DNA of 64,000 nt, taken from Acetivibrio thermocellus ATCC 27405. Lineage in GTDB: Bacteria > Bacillota > Clostridia > Acetivibrionales > Acetivibrionaceae. The notes beneath the pieces were generated by a model. It had not been told where the DNA came from, did no database searches, and saw nothing but the letters and a program-made list of their open reading frames with translations. A program made the position numbers and the translations under genes. The stretch is taken from positions 372,001 through 436,000 of the forward strand of contig NC_009012.1 in assembly GCF_000015865.1 (NCBI RefSeq), given 5' to 3'. Numbering within the stretch: position 1 is the stretch's first letter; each line of letters opens with the position of its first letter. This document shows positions 10,797 through 20,713 of the stretch, piece by piece.

Positions 10797-12980
10797 ATGT
10801 TGACAAACAATTTAATTGAACAGAGAATAGTTGACACTCTTGAAAAAAACTATATGCCCTATGCGATGAGCGTAATTGTTTCGAGGGCAATACCGGAGAT
10901 AGACGGGCTTAAGCCGTCCCACAGAAAGCTGCTTTATACAATGTATAAAATGGGGTTGCTCACCGGCGAAAAAACCAAGTCGGCAAATGTGGTTGGCCAA
11001 ACCATGAAACTTAATCCTCATGGCGATATGGCAATTTATGAGACTCTTGTGAGGCTGACTCGCGGCAACGGTGCTCTGTTGCTTCCGTACGTGGATTCGA
11101 AAGGCAACTTTGGAAAGCATTACTCAAGAGATATGAAATATGCTGCACCGCGTTATACTGAAGTGAAGCTTGACAAAATATGTGAAGAGCTTTTTAAAGA
11201 TATTGACAAGGATACGGTGGACTTTGTTGACAACTACGATGGAACGATGAAGGAGCCAAAGCTTCTTCCCGCCACTTTTCCCACCATTTTGGTAAATGCC
11301 AACCATGGAATTGCGGTGGGAATGGCAAGCAGTATATGCAGTTTTAACCTTGTAGAGGTATGCAATGCCGCTGTCGAGTTTATAAAAGATGAGAACACGG
11401 ATCTTGTCGGAATCCTAAAAGCCCCTGATTTTCCCACGGGAGGACAGCTTATATATAATGAACGGGAAATGAGGGAGATTTACGAAAAAGGCAGAGGAAC
11501 TTTCAAACTTCGGGCAAAATACAGGTATGACAAAGCGAACAGCTGCATAGAAATATATGAAATACCTTATACTACCACGGTTGAAGCTATTATAGACTCT
11601 ATTGCGGACCTTGTAAAAAGCAATAAAATTCGGGACATATCCGATGTCAGGGACGAGACGGATCTGAACGGCCTTAAGATAGCACTGGATATAAAAAGAA
11701 ATGCAGACCCTGACACTCTCATGAACAAACTTTACAAACTCACTCCCCTTGAGGACAGTTTCAGCTGCAACTTCAACATACTGATTAACGGCCGTCCCAT
11801 GGTGATGGGAGTAAGAGGTATTCTTAAAGAATGGGTTAATTTCAGAATGGACTGTATCAAGAGGCAGACCCTTTATGATATAGACAAGAAAACCCAAAAA
11901 CTTCATATTCTTCTTGGCTTGGAGAAGATTTTACTGGACATTGACAAAGCCATTAAAATTATAAGGAACACTGAGGAAGAAGCAATGGTGGTTCCGAACC
12001 TTATGAAAGGTTTTGGAATAGACCAGGCTCAGGCTGAGTTTGTGGCGGAAATAAAGCTTAGAAACCTCAACAAAGAATATATTTTAAAACGAGTGAGCGA
12101 GATTGAAAGTCTGAAGAAGGAAATTGCAGAGCTTAATGAATTATACGGCAGCGAGAAGAAAATAAAAAAGCTTATCATAAAGCAACTGGAGGAGATTGCG
12201 AAGAAATACGGACAGCCCAGACGTACTGAGATTGTTATGGAGGAGCATATTGAAGAGATAACTCATGAACATTTGATAGAGGACTACAATTTGAAGCTGT
12301 TCCTCACAAAACAGAACTATTTGAAGAAGATTCCTCTGACTTCATTGAGAACCAGCCCCGAACACAAGCTCAAAGAGGGAGACTTTATAGTGCAGGAGCT
12401 GGAGACTCACAACAAAGCGGATCTTCTGTTGTTTTCAAACAGGCAAAATGTATATAAAATGAAGATATATGAAATTGAAGACTGTAAAGCAAGCAGCCTT
12501 GGGGAATTTCTTTCAAATGTTTTAAGCCTTGAAGAGGGTGAAGAGATTATTCATATGGTTGCGACGGACGACTACAAAGGATATATGATATTTGGCTTTG
12601 AGAACGGCAAGGTGGCAAAGATAGTGCTTGAAAGCTATGCAACCAAAACCAACAGAAAGAAGCTTGCCAATGCATATAACGGTTTGTCAAGGCTGGTTTA
12701 TATCGGACATATTTTGGAGGATGAAGAACTGGTTGCCTTTAGCAGTTTGAACAAAGTTCTTATTTTCAATACTTCAAATATAAATCCAAAAACAACGAGA
12801 GATTCCCAGGGAGTTCAGGTTTTAAAATCGAAAAAAGGCAGTGTAATGACCCATATAAAGAAAATCAGCGAGGTTTCCTTTACAGACCCTGACTATTACA
12901 GGACAAAGAATATTCCTGCCATAGGTTGCTATCTTAAAGATGAAGATGTTGAAGACAACCAAATAAAACTTGAACTGTAA
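10797..12980 (+). CDS. Type II DNA topoisomerase subunit A, ParC/GyrA-like (divergent)
   Basis: 727 residues. The winged-helix core (residues 20-60, VIVSRAIPEIDGLKPSHRK) leads to the catalytic tyrosine, which by position is Tyr120 in AAPRYTEV. The usual GKYHPHGD motif is NPHGD here (about residue 78), and the quinolone-region sequence is also unusual. A long coiled coil lies around residues 415-475, and the C-terminal third (from about 495) fits a small beta-pinwheel region. It breaks and rejoins the DNA strands passed by the B subunit. Start at the ATG after GGTGAAGTAGTGAT. Confidence 0.85.
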   Translation: MLTNNLIEQRIVDTLEKNYMPYAMSVIVSRAIPEIDGLKPSHRKLLYTMYKMGLLTGEKTKSANVVGQTMKLNPHGDMAIYETLVRLTRGNGALLLPYVDSKGNFGKHYSRDMKYAAPRYTEVKLDKICEELFKDIDKDTVDFVDNYDGTMKEPKLLPATFPTILVNANHGIAVGMASSICSFNLVEVCNAAVEFIKDENTDLVGILKAPDFPTGGQLIYNEREMREIYEKGRGTFKLRAKYRYDKANSCIEIYEIPYTTTVEAIIDSIADLVKSNKIRDISDVRDETDLNGLKIALDIKRNADPDTLMNKLYKLTPLEDSFSCNFNILINGRPMVMGVRGILKEWVNFRMDCIKRQTLYDIDKKTQKLHILLGLEKILLDIDKAIKIIRNTEEEAMVVPNLMKGFGIDQAQAEFVAEIKLRNLNKEYILKRVSEIESLKKEIAELNELYGSEKKIKKLIIKQLEEIAKKYGQPRRTEIVMEEHIEEITHEHLIEDYNLKLFLTKQNYLKKIPLTSLRTSPEHKLKEGDFIVQELETHNKADLLLFSNRQNVYKMKIYEIEDCKASSLGEFLSNVLSLEEGEEIIHMVATDDYKGYMIFGFENGKVAKIVLESYATKTNRKKLANAYNGLSRLVYIGHILEDEELVAFSSLNKVLIFNTSNINPKTTRDSQGVQVLKSKKGSVMTHIKKISEVSFTDPDYYRTKNIPAIGCYLKDEDVEDNQIKLEL

Positions 12981-13043
12981 AAAAGGTCAAACAGGAAAAA
13001 TTATTATTGCTTTTATGAAACGGTTTTGGTAATATATAAAACG

Positions 13044-13082
13044 TAATACAGCTTTGGTTGAATAATTTCAAAAGCTGTATTA
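13044..13082 (+). terminator. Hairpin behind the topoisomerase operon
   Basis: A 12-base perfect stem (TAATACAGCTTT at 13044-13055, complement at 13071-13082) with a 15-base loop. The right side lacks a clean T run, so termination strength is uncertain. Confidence 0.5.
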
Positions 13083-13154
13083 TTATAGAAAAGTTTGGTG
13101 AAAAACCGAACTTATTGTCAGAAAACATAATAATTTTTGAAAGGAGTGGGTCAA

Positions 13155-13514
13155 ATGTATAAAGGGCAAGTGAGGTCACCGGCATTGGTTATAATCCTTT
13201 CAATAGTAACCTGCGGTATTTATGCTTGGTACTGGATTTATAAAATGTCGGAGGAATTGCAGAGAGCTACTGGAAAGTCAACAATAAGTCCCGGCGTGGA
13301 ACTCTTGTTGTGTATTGTAACTTGTGGTATTTATCCGATTTATTGGTTCTATAAATATGGAAAAATGATAACTGAAGCCCAGGAACAGGCAGGATTGAAT
13401 GCTGAAGACAATGCTGTGTTGTATTTGTTGCTTGCTATTTTTGGCTTGGGTGTTGTAAACATGGCTCTTATGCAATCGGCTGTTAATAAAATATGGGAGC
13501 AGGATATAATATAA
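13155..13514 (+). CDS. DUF4234 family membrane protein
   Basis: 119 residues. Two copies of a short motif, VTCGIYAWYWIYK (about 18-30) and VTCGIYPIYWFYK (about 58-70), mark the DUF4234 family of small membrane proteins; a third hydrophobic segment follows (LLLAIFGLGVVNM). The function of the family is unknown. The frame opens at a TTG at 13137, but AAGGAGTGGGTCAA immediately precedes ATG 13155, which is taken as the start. The next gene begins four bases after the stop, so the two are translationally linked. Confidence 0.8.
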   Translation: MYKGQVRSPALVIILSIVTCGIYAWYWIYKMSEELQRATGKSTISPGVELLLCIVTCGIYPIYWFYKYGKMITEAQEQAGLNAEDNAVLYLLLAIFGLGVVNMALMQSAVNKIWEQDII

Positions 13515-13517
13515 GAA

Positions 13518-13856
13518 ATGGGATTGTGCCTTTTTAAGAATTTTTTTGGCATTCCCTGCCCGGGATGTGGAATGACGAGGGCATATTTGAGTTTGATTAA
13601 ATTCGATTTGACATCGGCTTTTTATTATCATCCTCTGTTTCTACTTCCCGGTTTAATAGCTGTGGTTGTTGTTTTCAGAAACAACAGATTTTTGGGACGC
13701 CTGTACAGAAATAATATTTTATGGTGTTGTGTGCTGGCGGTATTTGTTCTTGTGTGGATTGTAAGGCTAGTACTGTTTTTTCCTGACATTCCGCCGATGA
13801 ATTACAATTCACAGGCTTTGATACCGCGGCTTTTGGGATTGTTTAAAATCGAATAA
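13518..13856 (+). CDS. DUF2752 family membrane protein
   Basis: 112 residues with three hydrophobic helices. GIPCPGCGMTRA near the N-terminus is the CPxCGxTR signature of DUF2752. The two conserved cysteines hint at metal or redox chemistry, but the family's function is not known. It directly follows the DUF4234 gene with a four-base spacing; this pairing is frequent in clostridia and suggests a joint role at the membrane. Confidence 0.8.
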   Translation: MGLCLFKNFFGIPCPGCGMTRAYLSLIKFDLTSAFYYHPLFLLPGLIAVVVVFRNNRFLGRLYRNNILWCCVLAVFVLVWIVRLVLFFPDIPPMNYNSQALIPRLLGLFKIE

Positions 13857-13936
13857 TAAAATTTTGAGAACAAAAAACAAAGAAATTTGAGAGCAAAGGA
13901 ACCACAAAATATTTTTGTGGTTTCTTTTACTTTTTC

Positions 13937-13975
13937 CAAACATATGTTTGAATACATATGCAACTGTGGTATAAT
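13937..13975 (+). promoter_or_regulatory. LexA-controlled (SOS) promoter of uvrB
   Basis: CAAACATATGTTTG at 13937-13950 is a palindrome matching the Gram-positive LexA box CGAACRNRYGTTYG with one mismatch. Its right arm overlaps the -35 hexamer TTTGAA (13947-13952), which is followed by 17 bases and TATAAT (13970-13975). Bound LexA would cover the -35 box. The uvrA promoter has the same arrangement. Confidence 0.85.
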
Positions 13976-14018
13976 AAAATGAAGCAACCTTACCGGCAGA
14001 ATAGAGGTGCATGTTTTT

Positions 14019-16001
14019 ATGCATAAATTTAAACTGGTGTCTGATTACAAACCCTGCGGAGATCAACCGGAGGCTATAGATAAACTTGTGGAAGGCATTA
14101 ACAGGGGATACAGGGGTCAGACTCTTTTGGGTGTGACCGGTTCCGGTAAAACATTTACCATGGCCAATGTTATTGAAAGGGTTCAGAAACCCACCCTTGT
14201 GATTGCCCACAACAAGACTCTTGCGGCACAGCTTTGCAGTGAGTTTAAGGAGTTTTTTCCCAACAACTGTGTTGAATATTTTGTAAGCTATTATGACTAT
14301 TACCAGCCGGAGGCTTATATTCCCGCCACCGATACCTATATTGAGAAGGATTCGTCGATAAATGACGAGATTGACAAGCTGAGGCACTCGGCTACTGCTG
14401 CGCTGTTTGAACGAAGGGACGTTATAATAGTTGCAAGCGTTTCGTGTATTTACGGTTTGGGAGACCCGGAAGATTATACTGATTTGATGCTTTCGTTGCG
14501 TCCCGGCATGATAAAGGACAGGGATGAAATAATCAGGAAGCTGGTGGACATTCAGTACGAAAGAAATGAAATTGATTTTAAAAGAGGAAAATTCAGGGTC
14601 AGGGGTGACATACTGGAGATATTCCCGGCTTCATCTTCTGACAAAGTGATACGGGTGGAGTTTTTCGGAGAAGAAATTGATAGGATTACCGAAGTTGATT
14701 CACTGACCGGTGAAATAACCGGAGTATGCTCTCATGTTGCCATTTTTCCGGCTTCCCACTATGCCACGACAAAGGCTAAAATGCAAAGGGCCATAGCTTC
14801 AATTGAACAGGAGCTTGAGGAGCGTGTCAGGGAATTAAAATCCCAGGGAAAACTCCTTGAAGCCCAGAGGCTTGAACAGCGGACAAGGTATGACCTTGAA
14901 ATGATGCAGGAAATAGGGTTTTGCCAAGGTATAGAGAATTATTCGAGACATATAAGCGGAAGAGCTCCGGGCAGTCCGCCTTTTACGCTTATTGATTACT
15001 TCCCGAAGGATTTTTTGCTGATAATTGACGAGTCCCATGTGACCATTCCCCAGATTGGAGCCATGTACAACGGTGACCGGTCGAGAAAGGAATCCCTTGT
15101 GGAATACGGTTTCAGGCTCCCTTCGGCTTTTGACAACAGACCGCTTACGTTTGAGGAGTTTGAGAAAAAAATCAACCAGGTTATATTTGTCAGTGCTACG
15201 CCGGCAAAGTATGAAAGGGAGCATTCGCAGCAGATAGTGGAGCAGATTATAAGGCCTACAGGGTTGCTTGATCCTGAGATTGTTGTGAAACCTGTAAAAG
15301 GTCAGATTGACGACCTGATTGGGGAAATAAGTGAAAGAGTACAGAAAAATCAGAGAGTTATGATTACCACCCTTACCAAAAAGATGGCGGAGGATTTGAC
15401 GGATTATTTGAGGGAGCTTGACTTTAAAGTTGAATATTTGCATTCTGACATTGATACCATTGAGAGAATGGAAATAATACGAAACTTAAGACTTGGAGTT
15501 TTTGACGTCCTGGTTGGCATAAATTTGCTAAGAGAAGGTCTGGATATTCCGGAAGTGTCCCTTGTGGCCATTCTGGATGCCGACAAGGAAGGCTTCCTGC
15601 GTTCGGAGACCTCATTGATTCAGACTATAGGAAGAGCGGCCAGAAATGTTGAGGGAAAAGTCATAATGTATGCCGATACCATTACGGACTCGATGAGAAG
15701 AGCCATTGACGAGACCAACAGAAGAAGAAAGATACAGTCGGAATACAATCAGAAGCACGGTATAACGCCGAAGAGCGTTCAAAAGGGTATAAGGGATGTA
15801 ATTGAAATTACAAAAGTTGCTGAAGAAGATGCAAAGTACTTTATTCGCGGCGACGAGGATTCGATGGATAAGGATGAAGTTTTGGACCTTATTGAAAAAC
15901 TCACCAATGAAATGAAGGCGGCAGCGGCGGAACTTCAATTTGAACGGGCTGCGGAGCTCAGGGACAAAATTGCCGAACTGAAAAAGAAAATAGGAGCTTA
16001 A
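14019..16001 (+). CDS. uvrB: UvrABC excinuclease subunit B
   Basis: 660 residues, the normal family length. Walker A is GVTGSGKT at 38-45; the beta-hairpin that inserts behind the lesion contains [12 protein letters not shown] near residue 93; helicase motifs DESH and QTIGRAARN follow. The C-terminal UVR motif ([18 protein letters not shown]) recruits UvrC. In nucleotide excision repair UvrB receives damaged DNA from UvrA and verifies the lesion. The frame opens at GTG 14007, but AGAGGTG lies at 14004-14009, so ATG 14019 is the start. Expression should be SOS-inducible (box at 13937). Confidence 0.95.
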   Translation: MHKFKLVSDYKPCGDQPEAIDKLVEGINRGYRGQTLLGVTGSGKTFTMANVIERVQKPTLVIAHNKTLAAQLCSEFKEFFPNNCVEYFVSYYDYYQPEAYIPATDTYIEKDSSINDEIDKLRHSATAALFERRDVIIVASVSCIYGLGDPEDYTDLMLSLRPGMIKDRDEIIRKLVDIQYERNEIDFKRGKFRVRGDILEIFPASSSDKVIRVEFFGEEIDRITEVDSLTGEITGVCSHVAIFPASHYATTKAKMQRAIASIEQELEERVRELKSQGKLLEAQRLEQRTRYDLEMMQEIGFCQGIENYSRHISGRAPGSPPFTLIDYFPKDFLLIIDESHVTIPQIGAMYNGDRSRKESLVEYGFRLPSAFDNRPLTFEEFEKKINQVIFVSATPAKYEREHSQQIVEQIIRPTGLLDPEIVVKPVKGQIDDLIGEISERVQKNQRVMITTLTKKMAEDLTDYLRELDFKVEYLHSDIDTIERMEIIRNLRLGVFDVLVGINLLREGLDIPEVSLVAILDADKEGFLRSETSLIQTIGRAARNVEGKVIMYADTITDSMRRAIDETNRRRKIQSEYNQKHGITPKSVQKGIRDVIEITKVAEEDAKYFIRGDEDSMDKDEVLDLIEKLTNEMKAAAAELQFERAAELRDKIAELKKKIGA

Positions 16002-16026
16002 AGAAAAAACAAAATGTTAGTTTCAA

Positions 16027-17073
16027 TTAGTCCAGCACGTATACCACTACTTCCTGCAATCCAAATTTCATGGCTTTGTTGTATATTACCGTTTCGCCCG
16101 GTTTGTCTTCGCCAAAGAAAATATCTATTTTATTGCCCTTGATTAGGCTTCCGGTATCTTCGGCTATGTATATTCCGTCAAGATGGCTGTATGCCACGGG
16201 AAAAGATATGTACACCCTGGTTCCGAGAGGAATGACGGACGGATCCACGGCAACCGTTCTTCCGACTGTGGCGCGTGTTCCGAAGGCTGTAATTCCATAC
16301 GCAGGATGTTCACGGGTTTTGCCGCAGCTTTTATATGAGAGGTCATATGCCGTAGCCGTCATATTGATTATCCTTTTGCACTGGGGCATGATGTCCGCAA
16401 TTTCCACCTTTGTGCGTTTGACTTGGGTTTGGGCAGACTTTGCCTCAGTTGCAGAATTTGATTTGGCGGTCAGTTTCGACCTCGAAACAGGTGTGCTTTG
16501 GGTTTTTGAAGTATTTTTGCTTTCTATGCTTTTTTTAATTTCAGCAAAGGAAATGTTCGCGGTATTCACAGCTGAAACAGAAGCCAGGGCTCCTTCGGTT
16601 TTTGCCGGCATACTTTCTTTGACGAGGCTTGACAATTTTGCACTGTCTGGGGATACCCAGGTGGAACTTGCGAAATTGTGCACATGGCTGGCTGTTTTTT
16701 CTGTGATTGAATTGAGAATGTTGTTACCGGCGCAGGTAAGCAGGAAGGTCATCAATGATCCTGCAGCCACGACTTTCAAATCCAAATCCTTTTTACTAAG
16801 AATTGATTGGCTGCAGCATTTGACCCGCTCCAAAATGGAAGGTGATTTGGAGGATAAAACGGCTGAATCAACTTTCCTTATTATTTCTTCAAGTATTTCC
16901 GGATAGTTTAATTTCAGTTGTGCTGCATTCATGAGAACTTCTTCGAGAATTTCGGGATAATTCAGACTGTTGATTTCCTCTTCCTGGAAATACTCAGACA
17001 GGTATTCCCGGCTGCGGCTATGAACTCTGTTGAGATCCGGGCAGTTAAAAATATTACCTATTGTATTTCCCAT
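16027..17073 (-). CDS. 3D-domain (YabE/YocH-like) cell-wall protein with N-terminal repeats
   Basis: 348 residues. The N-terminal region carries two copies of LNYPEILEE (about residues 37 and 54), then a hydrophobic segment near 100-125 and a Ser/Thr/Ala-rich linker. The C-terminal 3D domain (about 240-348) shows MTATAYD, AVDPSVIPLGTRVYI, AEDTGS and KIDIFF, with the three aspartates that name the fold. 3D domains belong to the lytic transglycosylase-like double-psi barrel group acting on peptidoglycan. The single central hydrophobic helix suggests a membrane anchor with the catalytic part outside. It converges on uvrB with a 25-base gap. Confidence 0.85.
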   Translation of the reverse strand: MGNTIGNIFNCPDLNRVHSRSREYLSEYFQEEEINSLNYPEILEEVLMNAAQLKLNYPEILEEIIRKVDSAVLSSKSPSILERVKCCSQSILSKKDLDLKVVAAGSLMTFLLTCAGNNILNSITEKTASHVHNFASSTWVSPDSAKLSSLVKESMPAKTEGALASVSAVNTANISFAEIKKSIESKNTSKTQSTPVSRSKLTAKSNSATEAKSAQTQVKRTKVEIADIMPQCKRIINMTATAYDLSYKSCGKTREHPAYGITAFGTRATVGRTVAVDPSVIPLGTRVYISFPVAYSHLDGIYIAEDTGSLIKGNKIDIFFGEDKPGETVIYNKAMKFGLQEVVVYVLD

Positions 17074-17432
17074 CTTAATCCCCCCATCTTAAGAGCACTT
17101 TTCCGCAAGCACCTTGTCTATGAGCCTCTGTTTTGTTATCTCTATATTCTATTAAAAAAGAGGTTTGGCATATTCATAAAAATCATGTAAATTCCATAAA
17201 CAACATTGACGGAATGCTGATATATCGGCAAATACGCAGGATAAAAATACAAATTCATATTTCAATAATTATATTATAATACAAAATGGAATCCTTTCCT
17301 AGTACAAAACATAAAAAATCTGGAAATTAATTTACATTTGTTCACAAAAGCGTCTTGGTTGCATAATTGTAAGTGTGTTGACATGGCTGTTTACATCTCT
17401 TCAAAAATGGATAAATATTTATTAAAAAAGTT
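17074..17432. other. Divergent intergenic region between the 3D-domain gene and uvrA
   Basis: A+T-rich DNA with a GGGGGGATTAAG ribosome site for the minus-strand gene at its left edge. I see no further RNA gene or convincing ORF; the short frame at 17338-17541 overlaps the uvrA promoter and is rejected. Confidence 0.5.
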
Positions 17433-17471
17433 CGAACAAATGTTTGAAAACGGAAATATATTTGATATAAT
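17433..17471 (+). promoter_or_regulatory. LexA-controlled (SOS) promoter of uvrA
   Basis: CGAACAAATGTTTG at 17433-17446 is a perfect match to the Gram-positive LexA box CGAACRNRYGTTYG. The -35 hexamer TTTGAA (17443-17448) overlaps its right arm; a 17-base spacer leads to TATAAT (17466-17471). Geometry is identical to the uvrB promoter. Confidence 0.88.
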
Positions 17472-17537
17472 AATAGCTGTTTATAAAAAAAGTGATGGTG
17501 AAATTCCAATTAAATTTAAAATAGAGCAGGTGTTTGT

Positions 17538-20366
17538 ATGAAAAAGGATTATATTGTTGTAAAGGGTGCCAGAGAGCACAATTTGAAAAACATAGATGTC
17601 AAGATTCCCAGGGACAAGTTTGTTGTTATCACCGGACTGAGCGGATCAGGCAAATCATCCCTTGCTTTTGACACAATATATGCGGAGGGACAAAGGCGCT
17701 ACGTTGAGTCATTGTCCTCGTATGCAAGACAGTTTTTAGGACAAATGGAAAAACCTGATGTCGATTATATTGACGGACTGTCGCCGGCCATAGCGATAGA
17801 TCAGAAAACCACAAGCCGCAATCCCCGTTCCACTGTGGGCACGGTTACGGAGATATATGATTATTTAAGGCTTCTTTTTGCAAGAATAGGCACTCCCCAC
17901 TGCTACTTATGCGGAAGGGAAATTTCCCAGCAAACGGTGGACCAGATGGTGGACAGAATTATGGAGTTTGAAGAAGGCACACGGATTCAGCTTCTTGCTC
18001 CTGTGGTAAGAGGAAGAAAAGGTGAGTATCACAAGCTCATAGAAGATATAAAGAAGGAAGGCTATGTCAGGATTAGAGTGGATGGAGAGGTAGTGGATGT
18101 AAATGACCCTGTAAACCTCGACAAGAACAAGAAGCACAATATTGAAATTGTGGTGGACAGGCTGATTGTGAGACCGGGAATTCAGAAAAGGTTGACAGAT
18201 TCCATTGAGACTGTTCTGCGCTTAAGCAACGGCATACTTGTGGTTGATGTCATAGGCGGAAAGGAGATGCTCCTAAGCCAAAACTTTGCATGTACCGAAT
18301 GTAACGTGAGCATGGAGGAAATAACGCCCAGAATGTTTTCTTTCAACAATCCTTACGGTGCCTGTCCCGAATGTACTGGTCTGGGCTCTCTTATGAGGAT
18401 AGACCCTGACCTTGTCATACCGGACAAAAAACTTTCTCTGGCCCAGGGAGCCGTCAGGGCGTCAGGATGGAATATAGCAAATGATGAAAGCTATGCCAGA
18501 ATGTATATAGACGCTCTTGCAAAACATTATAATTTCAGCGTGGATACCCCTGTTGAGGAGCTTCCCCCGCATATTCTTGACATTATACTCTATGGCACCA
18601 ACGGGGAAAAAATTAAAATAGAATATGAAAGGGAAAATGAAAAAGGAACATTCATGGCAAGCTTCCCGGGAATTATAAACAGTATGGAGAGAAGATACAA
18701 AGAGACAACTTCGGAAGTAATGAAGCAGTACTATGAAAACTTTATGAGCAATATACCCTGTCCTGTCTGCAAGGGGGCGAGATTGAAAAAGGAAAGTCTT
18801 GCAGTGACAATAGGCGGCAAAAATATATATGAAGTTTGCTGCTTGTCCATTGGAGAAGCAAAAGAGTTTTTCGCAAATTTAAACCTTACGGAAAGGCAGC
18901 AGCTTATTGCCCGCCAGATCTTGAAGGAAATAAATGCAAGACTGGGATTTTTGGTGGATGTGGGGCTTGACTACCTCACCCTTGCGAGAGCGGCAGGAAC
19001 ACTGTCCGGAGGTGAAGCCCAGAGAATCAGGCTTGCCACACAAATTGGCTCGGGACTTATGGGAGTTATATATATCCTGGACGAGCCCAGCATAGGTCTT
19101 CATCAGAGGGATAACGACAGGCTCCTCAGAAGTCTCAAGAAGCTAAGGGATTTGGGAAATACTTTGCTGGTGGTTGAACATGATGAGGATACAATGTATG
19201 CGTCGGATTACATTATTGATTTGGGACCGGGTGCGGGAAGCCACGGAGGACAAATAGTTGCGGAAGGTACTGTGGAAGAGATTAAACAAAATCCCAATTC
19301 CGTTACGGGAGAGTATCTTAGCGGCAGAAAGAAAATTGAAGTTCCTAAAGAAAGAAGAAAACCCAATGGGAAATGGCTGGAAATTATAGGAGCAAGAGAA
19401 AATAATCTTAAAAATATAAATGTAAGAATACCTTTAGGAGTGTTTACGTGCATTACAGGGGTTTCAGGATCCGGGAAGAGTTCTCTGATAAATGAAATTT
19501 TGTACAAGCGATTGGCCGCCGAGCTTAACAGAGCAAGTGTAAAACCGGGCGAGCATGACTTGATAAAAGGAATTGAGTATCTTGACAAAGTTATAGATAT
19601 CGACCAGTCGCCCATTGGCCGCACGCCAAGGTCCAACCCTGCAACATACACAGGTGTGTTTGATTTTATAAGGGAAATATTTGCAAACACCACTGAAGCA
19701 AAAACCCGGGGGTACAAGGCGGGACGTTTCAGTTTTAATGTAAAGGGCGGCAGATGCGAAGCCTGTGCCGGTGACGGTATAAACAAAATTGAAATGCACT
19801 TTTTACCGGACATTTATGTTCCCTGTGAGGTTTGCAAGGGCAAGCGCTACAACAGAGAGACCCTTGAAGTAAGATACAAAGGAAAAAATATAGCGGAAGT
19901 TCTGGATATGACTGTGGAAGAGGCATTGGAGTTCTTTAAGAATATACCAAGGATACACAAAAAGATAGAAACATTGTATGATGTGGGTCTTGGTTATATC
20001 AAACTGGGACAGTCGTCCACCACTCTGTCCGGAGGCGAGGCTCAGAGGGTAAAACTTGCCACCGAGCTTTCGAGAAAGAGCACTGGAAAAACAATGTATA
20101 TACTGGATGAGCCGACTACAGGCCTTCATATGGCTGATGTGCACAGGCTTGTCGGCATACTTCACAGACTGGTGGAGGCGGGAAATTCTGTAGTGGTTAT
20201 TGAACATAACCTTGACGTAATAAAAACTGCCGATTATATTATTGATTTGGGACCTGAAGGTGGCAGCGGAGGAGGTCTCGTTGTTGCCGAGGGGACACCG
20301 GAAGAAGTGGCAAAGGTTGAAAATTCTTATACAGGACAGTTTTTGAAAAAAGTTTTGTCCACTTAA
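17538..20366 (+). CDS. uvrA: UvrABC excinuclease subunit A
   Basis: 942 residues, full length. Two ABC-type ATPase modules: Walker A GLSGSGKS at 33-40 and GVSGSGKS at 641-648, with signatures [12 protein letters not shown] and [12 protein letters not shown]. Zinc modules are visible as CTECNV...CPECTG and CEACAGDG...CEVCKGKR. UvrA scans DNA for bulky lesions and loads UvrB. Start at ATG 17538. Although uvrA and uvrB are separated by the opposite-strand 3D gene, both have LexA-box promoters, so they form a regulon rather than an operon. Confidence 0.96.
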   Translation: MKKDYIVVKGAREHNLKNIDVKIPRDKFVVITGLSGSGKSSLAFDTIYAEGQRRYVESLSSYARQFLGQMEKPDVDYIDGLSPAIAIDQKTTSRNPRSTVGTVTEIYDYLRLLFARIGTPHCYLCGREISQQTVDQMVDRIMEFEEGTRIQLLAPVVRGRKGEYHKLIEDIKKEGYVRIRVDGEVVDVNDPVNLDKNKKHNIEIVVDRLIVRPGIQKRLTDSIETVLRLSNGILVVDVIGGKEMLLSQNFACTECNVSMEEITPRMFSFNNPYGACPECTGLGSLMRIDPDLVIPDKKLSLAQGAVRASGWNIANDESYARMYIDALAKHYNFSVDTPVEELPPHILDIILYGTNGEKIKIEYERENEKGTFMASFPGIINSMERRYKETTSEVMKQYYENFMSNIPCPVCKGARLKKESLAVTIGGKNIYEVCCLSIGEAKEFFANLNLTERQQLIARQILKEINARLGFLVDVGLDYLTLARAAGTLSGGEAQRIRLATQIGSGLMGVIYILDEPSIGLHQRDNDRLLRSLKKLRDLGNTLLVVEHDEDTMYASDYIIDLGPGAGSHGGQIVAEGTVEEIKQNPNSVTGEYLSGRKKIEVPKERRKPNGKWLEIIGARENNLKNINVRIPLGVFTCITGVSGSGKSSLINEILYKRLAAELNRASVKPGEHDLIKGIEYLDKVIDIDQSPIGRTPRSNPATYTGVFDFIREIFANTTEAKTRGYKAGRFSFNVKGGRCEACAGDGINKIEMHFLPDIYVPCEVCKGKRYNRETLEVRYKGKNIAEVLDMTVEEALEFFKNIPRIHKKIETLYDVGLGYIKLGQSSTTLSGGEAQRVKLATELSRKSTGKTMYILDEPTTGLHMADVHRLVGILHRLVEAGNSVVVIEHNLDVIKTADYIIDLGPEGGSGGGLVVAEGTPEEVAKVENSYTGQFLKKVLST

Positions 20367-20713
20367 ATGAAGGTTTTAACATTTTTGTATTTATGTTTGA
20401 TTAAGATGACGATATACTTCTTGAAAAGCAGGTATTGTTATTTATTGCAGGTTAAACTCAATTTTTAGCTGAGTTGAGTTTTATGGGCAATGGAATATTG
20501 TTAGACCAAATGCATAAATATGTGTTATACTTGAAACGTGATAATTTTATAATTTTATATGCATAAACCTGGATAATCCATATTTTAATTTTGAGTATTA
20601 TACTATGGAGGTTAAAATATATTTTACCAATAATTTAATTAATTCAATTGGCTCAAAGGCGACGGTTTCGTCCCATTTTGTGCTTCGAGAAAAGTGAAAG
20701 GGATGATTGTGCT
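20367..20713. other. Intergenic region uvrA-clp
   Basis: Contains a weak uvrA terminator (20454-20483) and A+T-rich sequence with a possible -10 TATACT at 20526-20531. The clp frame extends back to TTG 20648, but no ribosome site supports that start. I find no CtsR-type GGTCAAA repeat. Confidence 0.45.
20454..20483 (+). terminator. Weak terminator of uvrA
   Basis: Eight-base stem AAACTCAA (20454-20461) and TTGAGTTT (20474-20481) with a 12-base loop and a short T run. Confidence 0.5.

Noticed and set aside
16070-16906. 278-codon frame opposite the 3D-domain gene
   Set aside because: The minus-strand protein has a full family match and a ribosome site; this is its shadow.
17338-17541. Open frame of 67 codons just upstream of uvrA
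   Set aside because: It contains the LexA box and the TTTGAA/TATAAT promoter of uvrA and has no ribosome site.
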